A program made the translations under genes and the position numbers. From NCBI RefSeq assembly GCF_001562275.1, contig NZ_CP014304.1, forward strand, positions 2,728,001-2,792,000: DNA of 64,000 bases, read 5' to 3'. This document shows positions 45,085-53,522 of the stretch, one piece after another (position 1 is the stretch's first letter; every line of letters begins with the position of its first letter). This DNA comes from Hymenobacter sp. PAMC 26628. GTDB lineage: Bacteria; Bacteroidota; Bacteroidia; Cytophagales; Hymenobacteraceae. The notes under the pieces were generated by a model, which made no database searches, was not told where the DNA came from, and worked only from the letters and a program-made list of their open reading frames with translations.

Positions 45085-45121
45085 GGTCAGCAGGGGATTG
45101 GGAGGTCAGAGACCCAAACCT

Positions 45122-45149
45122 AGTCTGTTCACGCCGAACAGACTTTTTT
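45122..45149 (+). terminator. Hairpin at the IS982 end
   Basis: AGTCTGTTC (45122-45130) pairs with GAACAGACT (45136-45144), then TTTTT. It would stop plus-strand transcription leaving the element. Confidence 0.65.
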
Positions 45150-45175
45150 ATGACCTCACTAGCCCGCAACTTGGG

Positions 45176-45991
45176 TTAGCTAACACTGGCGATGGGGCTG
45201 CCCGGCACAGCCGATGGGCGGGCTGTAGAAGCATTCTTGGTCAGACTGGGGGCAAACACCTCGCTATAAGCCAGCTTGATCTTGACGCGCTTAACGCCGG
45301 CGACGGTGTAAGTAGCCGCGATGGGCTGTCCCCAGGTGGCCGTAACGTAGCCACGGCCGTCGCCGAAGTCGATGGCAAGGGACAGCACAGTCCCGCCGCC
45401 GCTTTGCACGTGCAGGGCTTGGGGGAAGACAAACGACACGGTGCCCATCGAGGCCACGTTGCGGGCCGGGGCAGCGGCGAATAAGGTCTTCAACAGGTAA
45501 GGCGAAGCCGGACGGCCGGGCACGTCGAACAATTGGTCGTTCTGGCCCCGCAACAGGCCCGCCTGGATGGCATCGGACCGCAGGGTGGCGTAGTCGAGGC
45601 GCTGGACGATAAGCGGGATGGCGTTGGAAGCGGCCGTTTGGGTGCGGATTTGGGCGTTGAGGTCCGAGAGGACGGGCAGGTTGTCCGGGCCGTTGATGTT
45701 GCCGCTCACCACGGTGGCGTACAACTGGCGCCACAGCGTCAGGGTGGTGCGGTTGGAATCCACCAGGGCCCCGTTGAAGAGGCGTAAGGGCAGGAAGCGG
45801 TAGCCGTATTCCTCCAGATAGGGGGCGGGCACCTGCGTTTTGTCCACGTTGGCGAACATGTTGCCCAAGTACTGGCGTAGGGAGTCCACGGGGGCCGGGG
45901 CCACGGCCGCGACTCGCTGTTGTGCGGACGCGTGCCAAGCGGTGCTAAACCAGAGCAACGCGAGCAATAAGTAGTGTTTTTTCATGCGCAA
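45176..45991 (-). pseudogene. Secreted lipase-like protein, N-terminal fragment
   Basis: The likely start is ATG 45985, giving MKKHYLLLALLWFSTAWHAS, a clean signal peptide. It encodes a domain without clear family (PYLEEYGYRFLPLRLF, LSLAIDFGDGRGYVTATW). The last codons are PGSPIASVS followed by TAA, where that TAA is formed by the IS junction. With the IS removed the frame reads VSYESQF into the central fragment. It was probably co-transcribed with the upstream lipoprotein gene (46024), 38 bases away. Confidence 0.8.
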
Positions 45992-46023
45992 AATTGGAAA
46001 GGAAGGTGAGCAAGAGTGAACGG

Positions 46024-46572
46024 TTACAATTTGCTGTCGAAGCGGCCCTGCGTGATCTTCAGCGTGTCCCCTTTGGTATTGACGCTGGTGAATTCGAACG
46101 TGCCAGCTAGGACGCCCGCCTGCTCGTCCACCCGGGTGAGGACGATTCGCCCGCGGCGGTAGGTTAGGTCATTTTCGTTGCGGTAGTCCCCAACTGGTCC
46201 AGTATATACCCCTGAGGCCTCGGTGGCTGGTAAACCAATAATGAACGTCCGCTTTTGGAGCGTAATCAGCCCACAGTACAGGTTCAGGTCTTGATAGCGG
46301 CCGTCAAGACGGTAGGTAATGATGTTGAGGTTAGCCCCTTGGGGCCCCGGCTCGTAGAGCACCGCGAAGTTGGTCATACCGACGTTGCCCTTGGGCATGT
46401 ACACTTGGCCGTTGACCAGGCAGCCGAACGTGCCGGCCCCGGTCTGCGTGGCCGGCGGCAATTGGTCGACGGGGGCGGGGTCATTCGGTTTGCCTTTGCT
46501 GCACTGCATCAGCAGCAGCACGCTGGCGCAGAATGCCCAACGCTGAGCGAGTGGAAAAATAGGCCGTATCAT
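46024..46572 (-). CDS. Lipoprotein, DUF6252-like
   Basis: 182 residues. The signal peptide ends in LLLMQCSKG, a lipobox, so the protein is lipid-anchored. The body TQTGAGTFGCLVNGQVYMP is typical of DUF6252-like lipoproteins of Bacteroidota, and RIVLTRVDEQAGVLAGTFEF is a beta-sandwich-like end. The function is unknown. It lies 38 bases upstream of the broken lipase gene, likely in the same transcript, and may have been a chaperone or partner of that secreted protein, but this is conjecture. Confidence 0.72.
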   Translation of the reverse strand: MIRPIFPLAQRWAFCASVLLLMQCSKGKPNDPAPVDQLPPATQTGAGTFGCLVNGQVYMPKGNVGMTNFAVLYEPGPQGANLNIITYRLDGRYQDLNLYCGLITLQKRTFIIGLPATEASGVYTGPVGDYRNENDLTYRRGRIVLTRVDEQAGVLAGTFEFTSVNTKGDTLKITQGRFDSKL

Positions 46573-46698
46573 AAGTAGTGAATCGGGGTAGAGTAGCTAG
46601 CCAAGGCAATTATTTTTCCGGTCGAATGTAGCCTAGAAATATTGACATTACTAAATGTCTTGCCTAAACTTGCTTCAGCGCTGGCGTTGGGCCCCGAG

Positions 46699-47853
46699 CT
46701 AATCTTGCAGCCGCTGGTAGCGCACGCGGCGCGGGTTGAGCGTATCGGCGTAAAAGGCGAATTGCGCGTCTTCGCCTTGTAACTCAAACCGCACTTCCTG
46801 CGCTATTTGCGGGGGCACGAACTGGGGCATCTCGGCGAATTTCAGCACAGCGGGGGCCCCGGGGGCCAGCGGCACCAGGTACAGGCCGCGCTTTTCGTCG
46901 AGCAGGTAGCAGGCGTGGGCCGCGGGTAAGCGGAAGTGGGGCACGCTGTAGCCCATGCCTTCGTAGTAGCCGCGATACCGGAAGCTGCTGACAGCTTGGC
47001 CATTGCGCACGCGCAGCACAAACGCATTGGGCGCCTGCTCTTGCTGGGGCGTCACGCGGCGCTCGTAGTTCACGAGGCCGTCGGGCAGGCGCACGGGGCG
47101 GTTCTTGCCCGGGTCGTAAATGGCCAGCACCGTGGTGTCGGTCAAGAAAAAGGCACCGGCCAGGTCGGCCCCGGGGCGGGCCAGGCGCAGGGGCGGCAGG
47201 CCGGGGCGCAAAACTTCGGTGGCCGTAAGCACGGCGCGGCCGTTGCCGGCCAGGGCCGGGTCGGCGTCGGGGCCCCCGCTCAGGGCGCGGCCTTCGCTTA
47301 GGCGCAGCACCTGGCCGCCGAGGTCGAGCAGCAGCACCACCTGGAAGCCCACGTCGCTGTCCGGGGTCCCAAAATCAACGGTGAACACCAGCGCCCGCAG
47401 CGCCGCTGCGTAGCCCAGAAACACGGGCTTGTTCACGGCGCTTTCCACCACCACGTCGGGCGCGCCCATCTTGGCAAAGTCGGCCTTGCGCAGCTCGCGC
47501 CGAAACACCGGGGCCCCGGCCGCGTCGCGCAGCGTGAAGGTGAAGCGCCCGTCGTAGCCGTGCACTTTCGTCAGGTGCTGCCGGGCCCGGTCGTCGTCGG
47601 AGAAATACGCCAGTGCCGTCAGCGGGTGGGCCGAATCGGGCCGGGCCTGCGCCACCAAGTAGTGTACTTTACCGTTGACGCTGAAGGCGGTGCCCGGCAC
47701 CGCCGCCGGAGCGGGCAGCAGCGTACCCGGGGCCGGTGGGGACCCCACGGCGGTAGGCACCGACAGCGAACGGCGTTCCTCCTTATGATACAGGTGCTGC
47801 TCACAGCCGGCCAGCCCCAAGCCGCTAAGTATTGCGTAAAAAACTAGGCGCAT
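46699..47853 (-). CDS. Lipoprotein of unknown function
   Basis: 384 residues from ATG 47853; an earlier non-ATG start would add nine residues. The lipobox is SGLGLAGCEQ. The body has repeated beta-strand/turn segments (FTFTLRDAAGAPVFRRELRK, VVLLLDLGGQVLRLSEGRAL, LPDGLVNYERRVTPQQE) suggestive of a beta-propeller or beta-sandwich, but no family is recognised. No catalytic signature was found. The genes on either side are unrelated, and no operon is apparent. Confidence 0.7.
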   Translation of the reverse strand: MRLVFYAILSGLGLAGCEQHLYHKEERRSLSVPTAVGSPPAPGTLLPAPAAVPGTAFSVNGKVHYLVAQARPDSAHPLTALAYFSDDDRARQHLTKVHGYDGRFTFTLRDAAGAPVFRRELRKADFAKMGAPDVVVESAVNKPVFLGYAAALRALVFTVDFGTPDSDVGFQVVLLLDLGGQVLRLSEGRALSGGPDADPALAGNGRAVLTATEVLRPGLPPLRLARPGADLAGAFFLTDTTVLAIYDPGKNRPVRLPDGLVNYERRVTPQQEQAPNAFVLRVRNGQAVSSFRYRGYYEGMGYSVPHFRLPAAHACYLLDEKRGLYLVPLAPGAPAVLKFAEMPQFVPPQIAQEVRFELQGEDAQFAFYADTLNPRRVRYQRLQD

Positions 47854-47937
47854 AGGCACGGGCAGCAAAAAGCTCTGCAAAGAAAACAGATGAACCGCCG
47901 TTTCTGCTCAGAAATTTAGCCGCAGGGGCGGCCGCGT

Positions 47938-48864
47938 TTAGCGGGCCATCCACCCATTGGCAGCCAGCCACTCGCGCAGGCGCTCCGACCAGTCGTCGGT
48001 GGTGGTGCCGTTGTGCAGGCCAAAGCCGTGGCCGCCCTTGGCAAACAGGTGCATTTCGGCGGGCACGCCGTGGTGTACGCAGGCCTCGTAAAAAGCCAAG
48101 CTATTTTGCACTTTCACCGTTTTATCGTCTTGGGCGTGCACGATGAACGTAGGAGGCGTTTGGGCCGTCACCTGGCGGTCGGCTGAGTACTGCACCAGCT
48201 GCGCTGGCGCCGGGTTTTGGCCCAGCAAGTTGGTGCGCGAGCCGCCGTGAGCCAGGCTGTCGCTGAAGCTGATGACCGGGTAAATCAGCATCAAAAACGC
48301 GGGCCGCACCGACGCCGGGCCGGGCTTGGGGCCCACGGGCTTGGCAAACTGGGTGCCGGCCGTGGCCGCCAGGTGGCCACCGGCCGAGAAGCCCATCAGG
48401 CCGATGCGCTCGGGGTTGAGGTTGTACTTGGGGGCCACTTCGCGCACCAGGCGCAGGGCCTGCTGGGCGTCGAGCAGCGGGGCAATGCTTTTATCGGGCT
48501 GAAGCGCGTCGTTGGGCAGGCGGTATTTCAGGATGAACACCGTGATGCCCATGCCGGTGAAGCGCTGGGCGATTTCGGTGCCCTCGTTAGTCATCGATAG
48601 GAAGCCGTAGCCGCCGCCGGGACACACGATGATGGACGTGCCGTTGGCCGTGCCCGCCGGCGGCACGTACACCGTCAGCGAAGGCTGCACTACACTGGTA
48701 ACGTGCACGCTGCCATTGGCTTCGGTGTTCGATTTTTCCTGCGCGCTACTCGGAATGGAGTTGGGAATGTTGCCGGTGTAGAGCGGCAGCACGGGCTGGG
48801 CCAGCACTGGGGCCAGGGGTAAACTCATGAGGAAAAAGGCGGATAACCAGGATTTAATTTTCAT
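47938..48864 (-). CDS. Exported alpha/beta-hydrolase, BD-FAE / acetyl esterase type
   Basis: 308 residues with signal peptide (KSWLSAFFLMSLPLAPVLA). It shows IIVCPGGGYGFLSMTNEG (oxyanion loop), RIGLMGFSAGGHLAATAG with the catalytic Ser, FIVHAQDDKTVKV with Asp, and FAKGGHGFGLHN with His. This is the pattern of carbohydrate esterases and BD-FAE family enzymes that remove acyl groups from polysaccharides or xenobiotics. It acts in the periplasm. It is divergent from the transporter-like gene at 48964. Confidence 0.9.
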   Translation of the reverse strand: MKIKSWLSAFFLMSLPLAPVLAQPVLPLYTGNIPNSIPSSAQEKSNTEANGSVHVTSVVQPSLTVYVPPAGTANGTSIIVCPGGGYGFLSMTNEGTEIAQRFTGMGITVFILKYRLPNDALQPDKSIAPLLDAQQALRLVREVAPKYNLNPERIGLMGFSAGGHLAATAGTQFAKPVGPKPGPASVRPAFLMLIYPVISFSDSLAHGGSRTNLLGQNPAPAQLVQYSADRQVTAQTPPTFIVHAQDDKTVKVQNSLAFYEACVHHGVPAEMHLFAKGGHGFGLHNGTTTDDWSERLREWLAANGWMAR

Positions 48865-48963
48865 GGGAGCAGAACAGTCAAAAGGTTGGGGCGGCTACGT
48901 AGCGGGCCCGGGCCGGGTTGCCGCCCCGGAACCATTTAGGGCCCCGGCGGGCTTAACCAGCCC

Positions 48964-49800
48964 ATGCGCACGACCACTCTGTGGGCCGCGGCCGCCCTGC
49001 TGGGCGCCGCCGCCCCCGCCCTGGCCCAAAACACGCCGGAAGAAAACAACCCCAACCTAGACGCGCCCTTCGTGCGCAACCTGCGCGCCGACCGGCCCGG
49101 CCAAACCATCACGGCCCAGGTGCTGCGCGCTGGCCAGTTCCAGCTCGAAGCCGGGGCCCTGCGCCAGCTGCCCCGCGCCGGCGCCGCCAACTGGCTGGTG
49201 GCCCCCACGCTGCGCATCGGCTTTTTCAACGGCATGGAGTTGCGCGTGAGCCAGCCCTACCAAAGCCTGGCGCCCGGGGCCCCAGCGGCCACCGACGACG
49301 CGCCCCTGACAGCAGCGGCCCGCGGCGGCTGGGCCCCGCTGGTGGTGGGCACCAAGCTGATGCTTTCGCCCAACTACGACACCCGCACCCAAGTGGCGCT
49401 GCTGGCCGAAACCGCCGTGCCCGGCACTGGGGCCCCCACCCTCAAGCAAACCCACTGGGCCCCGGCGGCCCGCCTGCTGGTGAGCGAGCAGCTCGGCCCG
49501 CGCTTCGGCCTGGAGGCCAACCTGGGCTTCGGCCAGCAGGGCCTCACCCTGGCCGACGTGGAGGCCGGCCAGTTCCTGGGCACGCTGGCCCTGAACGGGC
49601 CGCTGGGCAACCGCGCCGGCTTTTTTGTGGAAGCTTACACCGCCGGCCGCGCCGACTGGAACACCGGTGCCACGGCCGGCCTCTACTGGCGCCCCCAGCC
49701 CCTGCTGCGCCTCGACCTGAATACCGGCCGCGTGCTGGGGGGCCCCGCCGCGGGCACCGCCACCGCCGGGGCTGGCGTGGCCGTGCGGCTGGGGCGGTAG
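48964..49800 (+). CDS. Outer-membrane transporter-like protein (phenol-degradation MetA family)
   Basis: 278 residues with signal peptide MRTTTLWAAAALLGAAAPAL. It has beta-barrel-like repeats (FNGMELRVSQPYQ, GWAPLVVGTKLML, QVALLAETAVPGTG, GLYWRPQPLLRLDL) as in the family once named for phenol degradation, which is used widely for outer-membrane proteins of unknown substrate. The sequence is very Ala/Gly/Pro-rich, following the base composition of the region. The ATG at 48964 is the natural start. No pathway genes lie next to it. Confidence 0.78.
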   Translation: MRTTTLWAAAALLGAAAPALAQNTPEENNPNLDAPFVRNLRADRPGQTITAQVLRAGQFQLEAGALRQLPRAGAANWLVAPTLRIGFFNGMELRVSQPYQSLAPGAPAATDDAPLTAAARGGWAPLVVGTKLMLSPNYDTRTQVALLAETAVPGTGAPTLKQTHWAPAARLLVSEQLGPRFGLEANLGFGQQGLTLADVEAGQFLGTLALNGPLGNRAGFFVEAYTAGRADWNTGATAGLYWRPQPLLRLDLNTGRVLGGPAAGTATAGAGVAVRLGR

Positions 49801-49894
49801 CGCGGCGGCGTGCTTCTTCGCTGCAAAGCGTGGTTTTGCGTAAAAGTGAGTCATTAACCTTTCCGACCCGGCCATGCGCTCTCCCCGCTGATTA

Positions 49895-50339
49895 ATGACG
49901 CTCATCCTGGTCCCTGTTCTGCTGCTGGGGGCCTGCCATAACCGCCTAGCCCTAGGCTGCCGCGCCGCTCCCCCGCACTGCGCCCGATGCGGCGCTGCGC
50001 AACACGCGCTGGGTGCCGCGCACCCTGGCTGGCCATCCCGTGGCCCCGCCCACCGACGGCGAACCGTATTTGCTGCTGCGCGCCGACAGTGCGGCCGAAG
50101 GTAACGGGGCCTGCAACCGCTTCCGGGGCCCCTACACGGCGCCGGGGCCCGGCCAGCTCACCTTCGGGCCCCTGCTAAGCACCCGCATGGCCTGCCCCGC
50201 CCTGCCCACCGAAACCGCGTTCCTGAAGGCGCTGGCGCAAACCCGCACCTACCAAATCAGCGGCGACACGCTGCGCCTGCTCGGTGCCAACCAGGCCTCG
50301 CTGGCCCGGCTGGAGGCGGTGTATTTACACCGAAAGTAG
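49895..50339 (+). pseudogene. META-domain lipoprotein, frameshifted
   Basis: ATG 49895 starts a lipoprotein signal (VPVLLLGACHN) in one frame. The META domain (AALRNTRWVPRTLAG, GACNRFRGPYTAPGPGQL, MACPALPTETAFLKAL) reads in another frame from about 49956 to the TAG at 50337. The change of frame falls between 49950 and 49990, in a GC-rich stretch, and stops flank it in the META frame. META/HslJ-type domains are secreted or lipid-anchored and linked to antibiotic or heat tolerance. The alternative is an internal start at GTG 50013 giving a cytosolic protein. Confidence 0.65.
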
Positions 50340-50377
50340 GCAGTTGTTAAATGGCCGCGGTTTGGCTTAAATAGGTC

Positions 50378-50464
50378 GTCATGCTGAACGCAGTGAAGCA
50401 TCTCCCCCGCAGCAGTAATTCATTTACTTGCGCGATAGAGATGCTTCACTACGTTTAGCATGAC
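50378..50464. repeat. 87-bp dispersed palindromic repeat, copy 2
   Basis: Starts GTCATGCTGAACGC and ends TTTAGCATGAC, with inner arms GAAGCATCTC and GAGATGCTTC around a TAATTCATTTACTTGCGC centre. It lies between the META-domain remnant and the convergent unknown gene. Confidence 0.9.
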
Positions 50465-50508
50465 AACTTCTGTTTTCAGGGCCCCACTGGCTCTAAGCAG
50501 ACGGGGTC

Positions 50509-51207
50509 CTACGGCGCCTTGGTCGCCACAGCGTCGAGGGCAGCCACAGCGTCGCGCAACTCGGCTTCGGAGTTGATATTGCCCTTGCGGGCCTTGAGGG
50601 CCTGCTGGGCGGCGGGATAGGCGGCCAGGGCCTCTTGCAGGCTGGCGCGCTTGGGGCGCACCTCAGCTAAGCGGCCACCGGGGGCCAGCAGGTAGTAGCG
50701 GGCGTGGTCGGCGTAGGTGCTCGTCACGGCGGTGCTGGCGTAGCCGGAGCCACCGCCCGCCGATTTTTCCACTATTTTGTCCCAGTACTTCAGCAGCTGC
50801 AGGTTGGTGCCGGGGCTCAGCACTTCGGCAAAGCCGTTGGGGGCCCCGGGGCTGCTGAAAGGCACGAAGTGCCGGGGCGCCCCGCCGCCGGCCAGCGTGA
50901 ACGACTTCACCTGCGCGGCCGACACGGCCACCGAATCGCCAGCGGGGCGCAGCACCCGCAGTTCCTGGCGCACCACGTCGTACTTTACCCGGGCCGATAC
51001 CGGCTTGGTGTTGCCGGGCAGTAGCAGTTCGGCCGGCGTCCAGGCGGCCAGCAGCAGCGGGCTGCCCTGCACTTCGAAGCCCGAGCGGGCCACGGGCCCA
51101 AAGCCGCTGTTGAACACGTTGGTCATGTAGCGCGTCTGGTCGTCGGTTTGGGCGGCGCCCAGCAGCGGCAGGCCCAGCAGCGGCAGCAGCAACGTCAACT
51201 GTTTCAT
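50509..51207 (-). CDS. Exported protein of unknown function, paralogue A
   Basis: 232 residues with a signal peptide (LTLLLPLLGLPLLGAAQ). It is a clear paralogue of the gene at 52743: both share GSPLLLxAWTPAxxLL, VKYDVVxQxLRVxRxxGDSV, SPGAPNGFAEVL/GAPDGFAEVL, LQLLKYWDK and LAEVRPKRASLQEALAAYPA. No named family is recognised. The strand-rich middle and helical C-terminus are conserved. It lies downstream of the M28 peptidase gene on the same strand, while its paralogue lies just upstream of that gene. Confidence 0.72.
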   Translation of the reverse strand: MKQLTLLLPLLGLPLLGAAQTDDQTRYMTNVFNSGFGPVARSGFEVQGSPLLLAAWTPAELLLPGNTKPVSARVKYDVVRQELRVLRPAGDSVAVSAAQVKSFTLAGGGAPRHFVPFSSPGAPNGFAEVLSPGTNLQLLKYWDKIVEKSAGGGSGYASTAVTSTYADHARYYLLAPGGRLAEVRPKRASLQEALAAYPAAQQALKARKGNINSEAELRDAVAALDAVATKAP

Positions 51208-51305
51208 TACGCAGGAATAAAGATTGGAGGAAAGCGCCTAAAGCTACCACGGCAACGCAAACCGGCTCCCGGCCCGTTCCCGCCGCACCGGCTGGGGCCC
51301 CGCGG

Positions 51306-52613
51306 TTACTTCTCGGGGGCCACGCGGGTGGGGGTTTGCGTGCCCGCCACGATGCCGCGGGCGCTGCGCGCAATGGCCGAAATCACGGCCGTCATGTTCT
51401 TCACGTCCAGGCTACTCACCTCGTCGTCCACGCTGTGGTACAGCTTATCGGTTGGAATCTGGTCGGTGCTGATGGTGTGGGCCGGCACGCCTAGGCGGGC
51501 CAGCGTGGCGTTGTCGGAGCGGTAAAACAGGTTTTGCGCGGGGTACGGGTCGGGCTCAAACTTAAATTCGGTGCCCTTCAGGTTTTCCTGTAACAGCGGG
51601 CCAAAATTCGACTTATCGTAACCGGTGATGAACGCTGTTTTGGGACCAAACTTGGCCTCCTTGCCAATCATTTCGATGTTGAACATGGCCACCACTTGCT
51701 GCGGGTCGAGCTGCTTCGAGAAATACTGGGAGCCAAAACCGCCCTTTTCCTCGGCCGCGAACGCCACGAAGAGCAGCGGCCGGGCGTTGTCTTTCTTCTG
51801 CTTAAAGTATTCGGCCAGGGCCACCACGGCGGTAGTGCCGCTAGCATCGTCGTCGGCGCCGTTGGCAATGGAGTCGCCCGCCACAGCCTTTAGGATGCCA
51901 AGGTGGTCGTAATGGCCTGAAAAGACCACAAACTCCTGGGCCCGCTTCGGGTTGCGGCCGGGCAGTACCCCCACGAGGTTGCGCAGCGCCACGGGCTGCA
52001 CCGTGGTGCTGGCGCTGATGCGGTAGGTGGACGTGGCCGGGGCCGTAGTCAGCACAAACACCGTCGAGTACGGTCCGGGGCGCTCGGCGCTCATGAGGCC
52101 GCCCTCAATATGGCCGGCCAGTTGGTTGAAGGCCTTGGTATGCGCCGTATCGACGAACACAAGCGTGTTGGCCTTGGGATTGAGCAGCTCATACATTTTG
52201 CGCCGCTCGGACGTCTCCGGTCCTACCACCACCACCTTAGTGGGCTGCGCATCCTCGCTCAGCCAGGTCAGGCCGGGCTGCCCCGACACGACCAGCACCT
52301 GGCCCGGCACCAGCGGCCGGCCGTTCAGGATGGCGTTCACCGGGCCGGGCTTGCTCTGGTAGGCGGTGAAGGCCTGCTCGAAGCCCGCCAGGCCCGGCAG
52401 CGGCTGCAAGCCGATGCGGGCAAACTCGCCGGCCAGAAACTGCGCGGCCTTGGCGTCGCCGCCGGGCTGGCCGGTGCCGCGCCCCTGCATATCGTCGGCG
52501 GCCAGTGTATTCAGCACCCGCGCCACGGTAGTGCCCGAAACACTCTCCTTAGTTTGAGCCGCGGCGGGCAGCGCGAGGCTAAGCAACGCGCAGGCACGGA
52601 GTATTTTGTGCAT
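51306..52613 (-). CDS. M28-family metallopeptidase (aminopeptidase)
   Basis: 435 residues with a signal peptide (ILRACALLSLALPAAA). The di-zinc site is complete: SGHYDHLG (His/Asp), NGADDDASGTTAVVALAEYF (bridging Asp), FAAEEKGGFGS (catalytic Glu and ligand), MFNIEMIGK (Glu) and YHSVDDEVSS (His). A protease-associated-like insertion occupies residues 90-210. It removes N-terminal amino acids from peptides in the periplasm. It sits between two paralogous exported proteins, all on the minus strand. Confidence 0.93.
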   Translation of the reverse strand: MHKILRACALLSLALPAAAQTKESVSGTTVARVLNTLAADDMQGRGTGQPGGDAKAAQFLAGEFARIGLQPLPGLAGFEQAFTAYQSKPGPVNAILNGRPLVPGQVLVVSGQPGLTWLSEDAQPTKVVVVGPETSERRKMYELLNPKANTLVFVDTAHTKAFNQLAGHIEGGLMSAERPGPYSTVFVLTTAPATSTYRISASTTVQPVALRNLVGVLPGRNPKRAQEFVVFSGHYDHLGILKAVAGDSIANGADDDASGTTAVVALAEYFKQKKDNARPLLFVAFAAEEKGGFGSQYFSKQLDPQQVVAMFNIEMIGKEAKFGPKTAFITGYDKSNFGPLLQENLKGTEFKFEPDPYPAQNLFYRSDNATLARLGVPAHTISTDQIPTDKLYHSVDDEVSSLDVKNMTAVISAIARSARGIVAGTQTPTRVAPEK

Positions 52614-52640
52614 GATTAAAACAGTTTTTAAGGTGGTAGC

Positions 52641-52670
52641 TGTAGCGCGGACTTTGTAGATTACGCTACA
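52641..52670. repeat. Short inverted repeat of the TAGCG-GGAC type
   Basis: TGTAGCG (52641-52647) pairs with CGCTACA (52664-52670). The left half TAGCGCGGAC resembles the start TAGCGTGGAC of the larger inverted repeat at 35628. It lies upstream of the M28 gene. Confidence 0.5.
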
Positions 52671-52742
52671 GTATTATCGGTGCATTGGCTTGGTAATCAG
52701 GCTTAAAAAGCAGCTTACAAGCTCAACAACCACGCCGGGGCC

Positions 52743-53438
52743 CTACGGCACTAGCGGATCGAGGGCGGCCACGGTGGCGCACAGCTCAGCTTCGGTGCTG
52801 AGGCTGCCTTTGCGGGCTTTCAGGGCTTGTTCGGCGGCGGGGTAAGCAGCCAGCACCTCTTGCAGGCTGGCACGCTTGGGGCGCACCTCGGCCAGGCGGC
52901 CGTTGGGGCCCCGGAGGTAGTACTTGGGGCGGTCGGCGTAGGCGCTGACGCTAGCGGGGGCGGCGTAGCTCGAAGTAGAGGCCGGCGCCTGCTCCACCGC
53001 TTTGTCCCAATATTTCAGCAATTGTAGGTGGAGGCCGGGCGTCAGCACTTCGGCAAAGCCATCCGGGGCCCCGGACGCGCCCAGGGGCACGAAGCGCCGG
53101 GCGGCCGGGCCGGGCGTCAGCGTGAATTCTTGGAGCTGGCCGAGCGGCACCACCACCGAGTCGCCCTGGGCCCGGCGCACCCGTAGCTGTTGGTGCACCA
53201 CGTCGTACTTCACCGGCACCAGTTTGGGCGCGGCGTTGCCACGCAGCAGCACCGCGGCCGGCGTCCAGGCACGCAGCAGCAGCGGGCTGCCCTGCACGCC
53301 GTCGTCGGGCGGGCTGAACGCCACGATGCTGTTGCCCTTGTCGAGCACGTCGGTGTAGTTGTTGCCCACCGTGCCCGTGGACTGCCCAAAGCCGAGCGCG
53401 GGCCCGGCCAGCAGCGGAAGCAGCAAACGGTAATGCAT
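52743..53438 (-). CDS. Exported protein of unknown function, paralogue B
   Basis: 231 residues from ATG 53438, with a signal peptide (MHYRLLLPLLAGPALGFG). Paralogue of the gene at 50509, with about half the residues identical by eye and no gaps longer than a few residues. It adds YADRPKYYLRGPNGRLAEVR. No known family or catalytic motif is seen. A strong palindrome separates it from the pyruvate carboxylase gene upstream. Confidence 0.72.
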   Translation of the reverse strand: MHYRLLLPLLAGPALGFGQSTGTVGNNYTDVLDKGNSIVAFSPPDDGVQGSPLLLRAWTPAAVLLRGNAAPKLVPVKYDVVHQQLRVRRAQGDSVVVPLGQLQEFTLTPGPAARRFVPLGASGAPDGFAEVLTPGLHLQLLKYWDKAVEQAPASTSSYAAPASVSAYADRPKYYLRGPNGRLAEVRPKRASLQEVLAAYPAAEQALKARKGSLSTEAELCATVAALDPLVP

Positions 53439-53480
53439 GAGCGAAATGAGGTTGACAACAAATGATTTACGTGCACTAAT

Positions 53481-53522
53481 GCCGGCAGGCATTAGGGCCC
53501 CGGGGCCCTAACGCCTGCCGGC
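53481..53522 (-). terminator. 42-bp palindrome at the end of pyruvate carboxylase
   Basis: Arms GCCGGCAGGC-TTAGGGCCCC and GGGGCCCTAA-GCCTGCCGGC, with one mismatched pair and no loop. The final base overlaps the pyc stop codon. There is no T-run, so it may be a transcription pause or an mRNA 3'-end stabiliser. Confidence 0.65.

Larger units (their letters stand above)
44237..45176. mobile_element. IS982-family insertion sequence, complete, 940 bp
   Basis: Terminal inverted repeats ACTCAAGTTGCAGGCTA (left) and ACCCAAGTTGCGGGCTA (right, complemented) differ at two of 17 positions. A 6-bp target duplication TAGCTA flanks the element (44231-44236 and 45177-45182). Removing the IS and one TAGCTA restores the host frame exactly. 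The transposase is intact, so the insertion may be recent. Confidence 0.9.
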
